Origin: Hyphomicrobiaceae bacterium
GTDB lineage: Bacteria > Pseudomonadota > Alphaproteobacteria > Rhizobiales > Hyphomicrobiaceae
Direction of reading: 5' to 3'
Length of the DNA: 20,837 nucleotides
NCBI GenBank assembly: GCA_013214245.1
Contig: JABSQE010000100.1
Coordinates: 1 to 20,837, forward strand
A model generated the notes under the pieces. That model had not been told where the DNA came from and searched no databases. It saw only the letters and a list, made by a program, of their open reading frames with translations. Positions 9,016 through 18,100 of this stretch are shown here, in pieces; position 1 is the first letter of the stretch; each line of letters opens with the position of its first letter. The position numbers and the translations under genes were made by a program.

Positions 9016-10255
9016 GATTAATAGTTATAGTTCTGTGAGATCGTAGTACAATCCTAAGATACTTAAGCAATGTTCCGTATTTGATCATTTCATCTAGGCT
9101 ATTACCACATTTCTTACACTTGTTGTACTAACGCTCGGCCCTGCTAATGTTAAATTTAACTGGCATTTATGATTTTTTTAATCTGGTTTAGTTGTGATAT
9201 TGTTTAGTTTTCAATCTTAAGATTGAAATTGCATAGTATATATAGTTGTATATGATTATCCGTAAAAATGGTCAGCTTCTGGCTGTTACGCATTATACTT
9301 TAAGTAGTAAAGTAAGTTATTTAGGTGTATTTGATAAGATTGGGTTTAATATTAGCCGCAAATCCAAACTCTTAATATTTCGTTTATTAACTTGCGCATT
9401 CTTATGTGATTAACGTATGTTGTTTTATTAGGTATTTTTGGTAACTTTATTAATTGATACATGAACCTCGGCAAACTTTGTTAAGTACAATTTAATTTAA
9501 CGTTCACAAAAATATCTCATAATTACACTACAACTATTCGTAAAATCCTAGTAACTATCCAGCAAGGTCTTTTGTACAGGACTGTGAACAATTGGGAACA
9601 CTCAAATTAGTAGATATATTCCTGGATAAATTAAAATCACTAAGACATAAAATTAAATACATTAAATAGGTAGATATATAATAAAGATTACTAAGCTATT
9701 TTACGGTTATCGTCTAATATTATTTCTCTTCTTCGTTCTTCTGAACAGTAAGAAAGCCTAAAAACAGTTAGTAGTGCTACAGTATAAGTAAGAAATTATA
9801 AGTCAACAAGCGTTCGAATTATATTATTGTAATTAATCATTAAAAAATAGTTTTTTATTTATATAAAATAAAATTTTAAAACTATTTAATTAAAAAAGAT
9901 ACTTTTTAGAAAAAATAAAAGCATAACAATAATTACATATAACATCACTTTAGCAATAAGACACTGATAAGGTAAAAAGATTCTAATACATGCCAATATA
10001 TAACCTTTAAATAGTCATATAACTTTTAACAAAACTACCATCTCTTTTTTTTATTAGCTACATCAAAAGACCTATATCAAAAAGCGATACGTTAAATAGC
10101 TTAAAACTTACATTTAAGCTCCTATGTAAAGATCCAATTCTTCTTTTAAACCAAACGTACGATTTGAGTATGTTGCAATAATACATCTGGAAAGCACTAA
10201 TAGTATTCATTCATCTTGGAAACATCATTACGTTGTACTGGGAGTTCTAGATACC
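9016..10255. other. 1.2-kb AT-rich region with one perfect palindrome
   Basis: No credible ORF on either strand and no RNA gene recognised. It contains the 20-bp palindrome at 9209-9228, listed separately. The right end must carry the promoter of the 596-residue gene. GGGAG at 10240-10244 is a possible Shine-Dalgarno, eleven bases before the ATG. Confidence 0.5.
9209..9228. repeat. Perfect 20-bp palindrome
   Basis: TTTCAATCTT followed directly by its complement AAGATTGAAA, with no loop. It sits about 195 bases after the rcdA-like gene. Lacking a loop and a T-run, it looks more like an operator-type dyad than a terminator. No neighbouring promoter could be assigned. Confidence 0.5.
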
Positions 10256-12046
10256 ATGAAGACCATTACGCTAGAGGGAGCGCGTATATTTTTCACTTTC
10301 TACATTCTACTCCAGATGACGTTTCCTAGTATTGCACATCTCACAGCTTTAACACGTAACAAATATGATTCATGCTTCACTGAAGATGAAATGCAACTTA
10401 AAATAGCTATAAGATCCATTGTTCACACAACTTTAAAAAAAGGAATTTTAGACCTCAATTATGAGGCTTTAATTCGCGACCAATGGCGAGCTCATAATCT
10501 TAGTAATGTACTAAAAGCCCAGATCGATAACACAGTGTTACAAATGCAAAGAGAAACAAGCTGGAGAAAGCTTTTAGAGTCACTTGCCTATCGTGACACA
10601 GCAAATGCACTTGCCTTTGATATGTCAGAGCGTGTGTATAGATCAAAAAAAATCAAAAAAGCTCTAGAAAACATGACGATTGACATCTGGTATAACATCG
10701 GAAAGTCAATCGAGCTAACGGCAGCTGATGCACACCAACCTACAACGTTATGCCTTCACACATTTTTAGGGCCACGTTATGGTCAAACTATTACTGATGC
10801 TATTGTACAAGATACCGCCTTGGCATTTGTAACACCATCAAAAGAAAGCATAGCCAAGACAGAAATAACTACAAATACATCAGGGCTAGTTTCTGGTGCT
10901 ATTATTTTATTATTTCGCAGACAGCTTTCAAGTGTAGCCAAACGTTTAGGACAAAGAGCGACTGCTACCATTATTAGTCGTTTAGTTTCGGTTATGGCAG
11001 GAGGAATTAGCGTTATTCTTATCGCTAAAGATATTTGGGATTTGCGTTACGGCATGCTACCAATAGTAGCGGAAGAGATGAAATCAAAAAACATAGAAGT
11101 CGTTATCAAAGATGAACTAACAAAAATAATTAAAAGAGAAATTGATAAACAATTAGAAACACTATCAGATAATGTCTCAAAACGTATTATTAACATTTGG
11201 CGTGAGTTCAAGCTGGCACACCTAAAAGTTTTAGAGTTGATAAATGCAAATCCTGAATTTAAGAAGTTTATTTCAACAGTTCAGTTAGATCAATTAGCTA
11301 GAATCGATGAAGTTGTAGCAATTATTCTTCGCAGAAACGATCCAACTCTAATTAATAAGTTGATGGAAAATGGTGCATTCTACCGAGCGGTTGTACAACT
11401 TCCGAATGCTGGACTTCAGATTGCCCGCGAAAAACAGTCTATAGAGCTAGCTTTATCGTGGTGGGACGTTGCAAGAAGTCAGATCTATGAAGTCGTCCAA
11501 CTTGAAATATATAAAGTTTCAGACCCTAGCTCTTTCACTTTTAAAAGTTTGCAAAATTTATTAAGCTTTGATGACAAAATTATTTCATATCGTTTTGCTG
11601 AAATCCCAAGAAAAGCGCGCAATGCTTTAATGAGTCTCAGCCATGATTATATCAGTCGTATTGTACACGGAATGTCCCCACAACACTTAGCTATTTTAGC
11701 GGACTATATGATCGGTCTAAGCACACCTACCAGACAGAAGCTTGTTGAAAAAATAATTAATGAACCCGAGCTCATGAATATTTTAGCCCCAACTCATGTG
11801 CTTTGGGGTATCTTGCAAAGCAACAACCAACTTATTGCAATTGAATTTATGCTTAGGACTGACCATTTACTAAATACTGAAACAATTTACTCCGATTTAA
11901 ACTTAGTTTGGCAGCGACATATCAATCCAATACTAATATGGAGCAAATATTCACTTGTTATAATTCTTTCTGGAATACCATTATTAATTTTTACTCTGAT
12001 CATACAGCGTATCTTCTCGGTTCCTAACAGGCGTAAAGTCCTTTAG
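10256..12046 (+). CDS. Conserved-type exported, membrane-anchored protein of unknown function (596 aa)
   Basis: I do not recognise a named family. Seen: a likely signal peptide or anchor (residues 1-27, IFFTFYILLQMTFPSIA, possible cleavage after Ala27). A mostly helical charged region follows (35-205) with the only two cysteines, Cys40 and Cys166, which could pair if periplasmic. Next is a glycine-containing helical hairpin at about 207-262 (SGLVSGAIILLF, then basic RRQLSSVAKRLGQR, then SRLVSVMAGGISVILIAKD). A long helical, coiled-coil-prone region covers about 272-550 (EELTKIIKREIDKQL-like heptads, then ADYMIGLSTPTRQKLVEKI). A C-terminal transmembrane helix at about 563-586 is followed by the basic tail PNRRKVL. 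The frame is open over 1.8 kb in a decaying genome, so it is probably under selection. It may correspond to an uncharacterised alphaproteobacterial envelope protein, but this is from memory only. The gene stands alone, followed by a pseudogene. Confidence 0.85.
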   Translation: MKTITLEGARIFFTFYILLQMTFPSIAHLTALTRNKYDSCFTEDEMQLKIAIRSIVHTTLKKGILDLNYEALIRDQWRAHNLSNVLKAQIDNTVLQMQRETSWRKLLESLAYRDTANALAFDMSERVYRSKKIKKALENMTIDIWYNIGKSIELTAADAHQPTTLCLHTFLGPRYGQTITDAIVQDTALAFVTPSKESIAKTEITTNTSGLVSGAIILLFRRQLSSVAKRLGQRATATIISRLVSVMAGGISVILIAKDIWDLRYGMLPIVAEEMKSKNIEVVIKDELTKIIKREIDKQLETLSDNVSKRIINIWREFKLAHLKVLELINANPEFKKFISTVQLDQLARIDEVVAIILRRNDPTLINKLMENGAFYRAVVQLPNAGLQIAREKQSIELALSWWDVARSQIYEVVQLEIYKVSDPSSFTFKSLQNLLSFDDKIISYRFAEIPRKARNALMSLSHDYISRIVHGMSPQHLAILADYMIGLSTPTRQKLVEKIINEPELMNILAPTHVLWGILQSNNQLIAIEFMLRTDHLLNTETIYSDLNLVWQRHINPILIWSKYSLVIILSGIPLLIFTLIIQRIFSVPNRRKVL

Positions 12047-12130
12047 GAAACTTAGCACGGGTTAACTTAGCCTTTCATGGCAATAAATAAAATTACTAAT
12101 TACCTATTTTAGAGTAACATAAACTACAAT

Positions 12131-12444
12131 ATTAGGTGCACAACCACTGATAGTATTGACGGAAACCTTATCGAACTCGGGGATATTATATATTCAACGG
12201 CAGCGAGTAGTTCGAATGTTATACGAGATGTATGGGAATCTATTAGGAACATCACTGGTGGAAAATGACATATTACGAACTTGTTTTTGAGCTGATTATT
12301 GGCAAAGAAATAGATGAATTAAAAGGAAAAGCTACATATCACAGATATGATGGCATCACCAGTTTACGTATCACACATCCAAACATCACAGATGGTGCGA
12401 TAGGGATAACAGCCTATGGAACAGGATTTTGGTACCAAAGGTAG
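12131..12444 (+). pseudogene. YbjQ/UPF0145-family pseudogene (lost start, single-base frameshift)
   Basis: Two overlapping plus frames together give a nearly full-length (about 104-residue) YbjQ-family protein. This is a small homomeric-ring protein family of unclear function, annotated as possibly metal-binding. Frame one, 12131-12268: TTTDSIDGNLIELGDIIYST, then SSSNVIRDVWESIRNITGGK, then TGA. Frame two, 12265-12444: MTYYELVFELIIGKEIDELK, then DGAIGITAYGTGFWYQR. Family members read through this junction as ...NI-GG-MTYY.., so the break is one missing A in the AAAA run at 12262-12265. The N-terminal frame also has no ATG, GTG or TTG between the upstream stop at 12110 and the conserved TTTDSIDG. 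ATT at 12131 stands where a start would be expected. The apparent ATGA stop-start overlap is thus a product of decay, not coupling. The 59-codon second ORF could be mis-annotated as a hypothetical gene. Confidence 0.75.
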
Positions 12445-12558
12445 ATTTATGTAATATGTTCTAAATTTAAATCGATTTTCTTTACCTTTAAAACACTTCT
12501 ATATCTGTCTTTTTCGCATCCAAAATTAAAGTATTCACTTTAAAAGAATAAAAAGTAA

Positions 12559-12582
12559 GAAATAAAAAAACTTCTTTATTTC
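12559..12582. terminator. Weak AT hairpin in convergent spacer
   Basis: GAAATAAA (12559-12566), an 8-base loop, then TTTATTTC (12575-12582). Its position between converging genes suits termination, but the stem is almost pure A/T and no clean T-run follows. Confidence 0.25.
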
Positions 12583-12638
12583 CCATTATTCAAGATAATA
12601 GTAAATTACTTCGAATAAGAAATATTCCTAGAGAAGTG

Positions 12639-12667
12639 TTTCTTTTGCTTTTCAAGCATAAAAGAAA
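12639..12667. terminator. Bulged hairpin beyond argJ 3' end
   Basis: TTTCTTTT-GCTT (12639-12650), loop TTC, then AAGC, an AT bulge, and AAAAGAAA (12654-12667). This gives twelve paired bases. It lies about 100 bases beyond the argJ stop on the minus strand. No T-run follows, so a classical intrinsic terminator is uncertain; it could instead shield the transcript end. Confidence 0.35.
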
Positions 12668-12769
12668 ATTGAATATGACACTTTATAATAAAAATTTTTT
12701 TTATTTAAGCCTTAACAAAAAGTAAATTGAGCTATTGGCGTTAATTCAATTTAAGTTAATCAAAACTTA

Positions 12770-14014
12770 CTAAGTCCTGTAGTCTGAGTTTATTTTGATA
12801 TAATCATGGGTCAGATCACAAGTCCAAACAGTAGCTTTCCCGAAACCGACACCGACATCGACACTGATATCTATTTCTGAGTTTTTCATGTAAGTTGATA
12901 CGATTTCTTCGTCATAAGAGGGAGAGCGCATTCCCTTCTCAGCAAGAAGGTTTGGTCCAAAACTTATTTTAATATTATCGCGATTAGCAGCTTCGCCAGC
13001 TTTGCCAACTGCCATGACTACTCTGCCCCAGTTCGCATCTTCGCCAGAAATTGCTATTTTTAGCAATGGTGAATTTGCAAGCGACATCCCGATACGATGA
13101 GCCGCCATATCGTTCTCGGCACCTGTTATATGGATGGTAATAAATTTTGAGATCCCTTCACCGTCTTTTACCACTTGTAATGCGAGATCGTGCATTATTT
13201 TATAAAGTGCCGACTTAAACGCCAATGCTGAACTGCTATCTGGATCAGTTATTTTATCGTGATTGCAAGCACCCGTGGCGAAGATAAGAAGCGTATCACT
13301 AGTTGATGTATCACCGTCTACTGTAATACAGTTGAAAGTTTTAGTAGAGATTTCATTTGTTATGCTTTGCAACAAAGAGCTATCAATTGAAGCATCTGTA
13401 AAAATAAATGCTAGCATCGTAGCCATATCTGGCGCGATCATACCAGCACCCTTTACAACACCAGATATGCTTACGTAGACACCATTAATCATAACGGAGG
13501 TTGATGCTATTTTAGGATATGTATCAGTTGTCATAATAGAGCGTGCGGCGTCATGCCAAGCATCTTTTCCAACAGAAGCATTTTTAACCATTGTATCGAA
13601 AAGATGTGTGAATGTTTGGGCTTGTAGTGGCTCTCCGATCACACCAGTTGAAGCTAAGTAAACCTCATGCTGCGAACAACCGACAGCGTCAGCTGCAGCC
13701 TTGGTTATTAATCTCACAGCCTCATCCCCTAAAAACCCAGTAAACGCGTTAGCATTGCCCGAATTCACAACAAGAGCTCGCGCAAATCCATGCTTAAGTT
13801 GCGCTCTGCACCATACCACTGGTGCGGAGCAAGTTTTAGATTTCGTTAAAATTCCGGCAATTACGGTTCCCTCTAGGAAGACCGCAAGCATTAAATCTTT
13901 CCGGCCCTGATATTTTATCCCTGCTTCTACTGCCACAAGACGCATGCCCTTTACTAAATTTATAGTTGGCATATCTTTTGGTGCAAAAGGTGAAATTACC
14001 ATCGGGGTGCGCAT
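12770..14014 (-). CDS. argJ: Bifunctional glutamate N-acetyltransferase / ornithine acetyltransferase ArgJ
   Basis: Encodes 414 residues from ATG at 14014. ArgJ moves the acetyl group from N-acetylornithine to glutamate, closing the cyclic arginine pathway; bifunctional forms can also acetylate glutamate from acetyl-CoA. The proenzyme cleaves itself before a conserved threonine. Seen: ISPFAPKDMP near the start, VVNSGNANAFTG, LASTGVIGEPL, the cleavage motif KGAGMIAPDMATML with Thr199 as the expected nucleophile, DGDTSTSDT, GEDANWGR and the normal C-terminus INSDYRT. The open frame extends upstream to a GTG at 14116. However, those 34 residues have no family counterpart, and homologues begin just before ISPxAPK, so I prefer 14014. 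A short GAG lies upstream. In related genomes a parvulin gene precedes argJ in the same direction; here only its remains do. Whether the form is bifunctional cannot be read from sequence alone. Confidence 0.95.
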   Translation of the reverse strand: MRTPMVISPFAPKDMPTINLVKGMRLVAVEAGIKYQGRKDLMLAVFLEGTVIAGILTKSKTCSAPVVWCRAQLKHGFARALVVNSGNANAFTGFLGDEAVRLITKAAADAVGCSQHEVYLASTGVIGEPLQAQTFTHLFDTMVKNASVGKDAWHDAARSIMTTDTYPKIASTSVMINGVYVSISGVVKGAGMIAPDMATMLAFIFTDASIDSSLLQSITNEISTKTFNCITVDGDTSTSDTLLIFATGACNHDKITDPDSSSALAFKSALYKIMHDLALQVVKDGEGISKFITIHITGAENDMAAHRIGMSLANSPLLKIAISGEDANWGRVVMAVGKAGEAANRDNIKISFGPNLLAEKGMRSPSYDEEIVSTYMKNSEIDISVDVGVGFGKATVWTCDLTHDYIKINSDYRT

Positions 14015-14198
14015 TATTTCAACTCGATTTAGTATTATGTTTGCTATATTAAATGTGTCATTAGCGGTAATTTTCGGATCATGTTGAATAATCTCATTTT
14101 TTATTTTAAACACCACATGTAATCTAGTCCAAACCTGACTTCTAACGCATTTATTATCATTTTAAAGCAACCTTGAAAACAGAAACCCTAGTTTTTTC

Positions 14199-14522
14199 TT
14201 AATCTTTGACTTTGACAACATACCAGCCAAACTTCGATGCAATTGTTTCACTAGCCTCGCTGAGCATAAGGCTTAATTCTTCAATTAATGAGTTTATTAT
14301 GAATGTCGCCTAATTTTACAGTTGCAATTGTGTTATAAAATAAAGACAGCTAAGTCAGCAAAATATTTACCTTTGATAAGAAGCTCAAAAACAGCTTTTT
14401 TTGTTTAACATTAAACCACATCTAAATATCAGAAAGGGAAGGTTTCGATAGTATAGAAGTTCTTAAACAGTTGCATTGTATTTAAGAGCTTCGGTAGTGG
14501 TAATTTTACTGCGAATCTGCAT
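14199..14522 (-). pseudogene. Parvulin-type peptidyl-prolyl isomerase pseudogene (3' part)
   Basis: Minus-strand fragments in three frames line up in order with the C-terminal half of an alphaproteobacterial PpiC/SurA-like foldase. The intact enzyme would be exported and would catalyse prolyl cis-trans isomerisation in the periplasm. The pieces are KITTTEALKYNATV (14463-14507, then a stop), KKAVFELLIKGKYFADLA (14348-14401), FYNTIATVKLGDIHNKL (about 14290-14340), and SEASETIASKFGWYVVKVKD (14202-14261, then a TAA at 14199). They match the family's VTDEALKxxYD, EAKxxxxxLxxGxDFAxLA, TAxxGGDLG and TxFGWHVIKVED blocks. At least two frameshifts and internal stops are present, so it cannot make the protein. 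Its place between argJ and the divergent secA is where a live copy is expected from memory of related genomes. No N-terminal half was recognised. Confidence 0.75.
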
Positions 14523-15036
14523 ATCAAAATAACAATCTGAATATTCTTAGGTCACAGCAGTACTTATGTCTTTATCAAACTTTAGTAAACAATATTATCT
14601 TTTACTTAGGCATTTGCTAGTTACTTATTTTTTTAATCAAAGATTAATTAAGCGTATCAAAAGCTCATATTTAAAGGATACAATCAGATATATTCTGATA
14701 TGAAACAGCCTTATTTAACAAAACATAAAAAATTTGCCAAACTTTAAGAAAAAAGTGTTGCACAGTAGTATCGCAAATGTGTCATATGCAAGCTACTTGA
14801 TTTTTATAACCATTGTTAAAATCAATCAGAATAGGACGGCTTGTCGAACTAACTAAAATTAAACTAAGAACATAAGATGCAGAATATAGCTCCTAATTTA
14901 AATTTTGGCATGTCTTAAAATAATTATATTTAGGGCTTAACGTTCCTATTAATTGACAACTGTCCAATCTATTTTTAACTCGGTAAAATAATAGTGTATC
15001 TGTAGTGTGCATTACACAATACGCATCAATGCACAA

Positions 15037-15063
15037 TTGATCAAATTATATAAATTTGATCAA
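15037..15063. promoter_or_regulatory. Paired TTGATCAA octamers upstream of secA
   Basis: TTGATCAA at 15037-15044 and again at 15056-15063, centres 19 bases apart. Each is itself a palindrome, and the whole block is nearly symmetric. It ends 56 bases before the preferred secA start. FNR/FixK sites are TTGAT-N4-ATCAA, which this is not, so the binding protein, if any, is unknown. Confidence 0.3.
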
Positions 15064-15103
15064 GATATTGCCCATAAAAACTTTGCAACTAGCTATAAAT
15101 GGC

Positions 15104-15108
15104 AGGGA
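15104..15108 (+). promoter_or_regulatory. Shine-Dalgarno favouring the secA start at 15120
   Basis: AGGGA, eleven bases before ATG 15120. The in-frame ATG at 15099 has no comparable site upstream, which together with family alignment favours the later start. Confidence 0.5.
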
Positions 15109-15119
15109 TTGTGATAGAT

Positions 15120-18100
15120 ATGATTTCGTTTAAACGGTTTGCAACAAGGATTTTTGGTTCTTCTAACGAACGCTGTATTCGGAACTACAGTCCGCGAGTG
15201 GATGCCATAAACGCTCTTGAACCAGAGATCGAGTTGTTGTCTGATGATGAACTACGATCACGCACAACAACCTTCCGCGAGCAAATTAGTAATGGAACTA
15301 ACTTACAAGATCTCATCATTCCTGCGTTCGCAACAGTTCGTGAGGCTGCTAAACGAACATTAGGGCAACGCCACTTTGATGTACAATTAATAGGCGGAAT
15401 GGCTTTGCATGAAGGTAAGATCGCGGAAATGAAAACCGGTGAAGGTAAGACACTGGTTTCGACTTTGCCAGTGTATCTTAATGCTCTCACACAGAAAGGA
15501 GTTCACGTAGTCACTGTAAACGACTATTTAGCACAACGGGATGCTAAATGGATGGGACAAGTATATAACTTCTTAGGATTAACAGTCGATTGTATTATTA
15601 ACGATATGGATGACGGGGCTCGTCAAGCTGCTTATTTAGCAGATATCACTTATGGAACTAATAATGAGTACGGTTTTGACTATCTTCGCGACAATATGAA
15701 ATTGTCTAAAGAAGAAATGGTTCAGCGCGGTCATAATTTTGCTATAATCGATGAAGTCGATTCAATCCTTATTGATGAAGCTAGAACACCACTTGTCATT
15801 TCTGGTCCGCTTGAAGATCGCGCAGAGCTTTACAAGATCATTGATAAATACATTCCAGAACTAATCACAGATGAAAGAAATTTCGAACTTGATGAAAAAC
15901 AGCGACAGATTTCACTTACAGAAAATGGAAACCAGTGGGTTGAAGAAAAACTGAAAGAAACCAGCCTACTAAGAGGCACTTTATATGATATCGAAAATGT
16001 TACTATAGTTCACCATATCAACCAAGCGCTTAAGGCACATAAACTTTTCACACTGGACAAAGACTATATAATTAGAGATAACGAAGTCATCATAATAGAC
16101 GAGCATACCGGTCGCATGATGCCCGGTCGACGTTATTCTGAAGGTTTACATCAAGCTCTAGAAGCTAAAGAAGACGTAACAATACAACCTGAGAACCAAA
16201 CTCTCGCATCGATAACATTTCAGAACTACTTCCGTTTATATTGCAAATTAGCTGGTATGACAGGCACTGCTTCTACTGAAGCCGCAGAGTTCTTGGATAT
16301 CTACGGTCTTGATGTACTGGAAATACCTACACACCGCCCGGTCGGTCGACTAGATGAAGATGATGAAATCTATCGAACAGAAAGTGAGAAATGGCAAGCA
16401 ATAATTTCTGAAGTGAAAGACGCGCAAAAGCGATTCCAGCCATGCCTAGTAGGTACTGCTTCCATTGAGAAAAGTGAACACCTTTCCAATCTCCTAAAAG
16501 AAAATAATGTCGTGCATCAGGTGCTCAATGCCCGTTACCATGAACAAGAAGCAAAGATCATCGCTCAAGCTGGAGCACCAGGAGCTGTGACAATTGCTAC
16601 CAATATGGCGGGTCGAGGTACTGATATCCAGCTTGGGGGAAATGCTGAAGTAAGCACCCTTAACGACATTAACGCTGATAGTAATGCACTGGCAGAAACA
16701 AAAAAAATAGAAAGCAAAATTACAGATGCACGTGAGCAGGTTTTAAAAGCCTCAGCTACAATAGAGATTGAGCCAGCTAAAGGTAAAAAAGCTGCAAAAA
16801 CGATTAAGAAACCGGGTGGTCTATATGTTATAGGAACTGAACGTCACGAAAGTCGACGTATTGACAACCAGTTGCGTGGCCGCTCCGGTCGTCAGGGAGA
16901 TCCGGGACGATCGAAATTTTATCTTTCGCTACAAGATGACCTTATGCGCATATTCGGATCTGGCAAAATGGATAGTGTTCTAAAAACAATTGGTCTTAGA
17001 GAAGGTGAAGCCATTATTCACCCTATTATGAGCAAGACGCTTGAAATGGCGCAAAAAAAAGTTGAAGCACGAAACTTCGATATGCGCAAACATATTCTCA
17101 AATATGATGACGTAATGAATGAACAACGAAAAGTAGTTTATGAACAGCGACACGAATTTATGTCTACTAACGACGTCAGTGAAATAGTTATTGACATGCG
17201 TCATGACGTAATAGATTCAATGGTAAAACAGTATATCCCTGAGAAAACTTATCCAGAGCAATGGGATCTCATTTCACTTGATAAAGCATTTCAAAAGCTC
17301 TCAGGAACAGAATACACTGTTAAGCACTGGACCACAGAGGTAGGCATTGCAAATGAAGATATTAGTTACCGTCTCATTCAGCTAGCTGATAGCTTGGCAG
17401 ATGCTAAAATAATTGAGGTTGGTGAGGTAATACTTGAAAGCTACGGTAATGCCAAACAGCTAGAAGCTTTTGTTGACGGCGATGAAAAACTTCAAAAACT
17501 TCTTAACCAACCAGAGAAAAACTTTGATCATATTGGGCAATATCTTCTAGATACCGATACAAATAGTATTTATCCTCTGGAAGGGTCAAAAGGATTAGCA
17601 ACAGATCAAATTAGCATGATTGGTTACCAATTCTTTGTAAATCTCATTGAAGCGCGTCAACTCACTTCTGAGATCGACAGTGCAGAAGATAAGTCACCGA
17701 ATGCGCTTGGACGAAAAAACATGCGTTATATCGAAAAGTCTGTTCTGATACAAACATTAGACAATCTTTGGCGCGAGCATCTCGTTATGCTAGAGCATCT
17801 TCGCGAAGTAATCGGCTTTCGAGCTTACGGTCAAAGAGATCCATTGGCCGAATATAAGTCTGAAGCTTTTATGTTGTTTGATAATCTTTTATCCAAACTT
17901 CGCGAAACCGTAACACAGAAACTCATGACAATTAATGTTCAAGATAATAATGACCCCACTGTATCTAGAGTTGAAATACAGCGCAAACAATCTCCACTGA
18001 TTGGCGATTACGCTAAAGCTGAGGCTGCTCTCAGAAGTGAAGCCTTAAATCTCGCTACTTCAGACAATAAAATACTCCGACAGGATCCATTGCGAACCCG

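Larger units (their letters stand above)
12445..12769. other. Convergent spacer with AT-rich hairpins
   Basis: About 325 bases between the YbjQ pseudogene (+) and argJ (-). Besides the two hairpins listed separately, nothing coding is seen. Confidence 0.5.
14523..15119. other. secA upstream region, no gene seen
   Basis: About 600 AT-rich bases. The 5' half of the dead parvulin gene should have lain here, but I cannot recognise it. A TTGACA at 14953-14958 could be a -35 element, but no -10 stands at normal spacing. Two TTGATCAA octamers near the secA start are listed separately. Confidence 0.45.

Noticed and set aside
9805..9830. GTTCGAAT strings here and at 12213, considered as tRNA T-loops
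   Set aside because: No matching acceptor, D-arm or anticodon stem can be drawn around either one.
12262..12268. ATGA overlap suggesting two translationally coupled small genes
   Set aside because: Both frames belong to one UPF0145 protein and the first has no start codon; a lost base explains the overlap.
14015..14116. 34-residue N-terminal extension of ArgJ from a GTG start
   Set aside because: No family counterpart; the normal ArgJ start motif follows ATG 14014.
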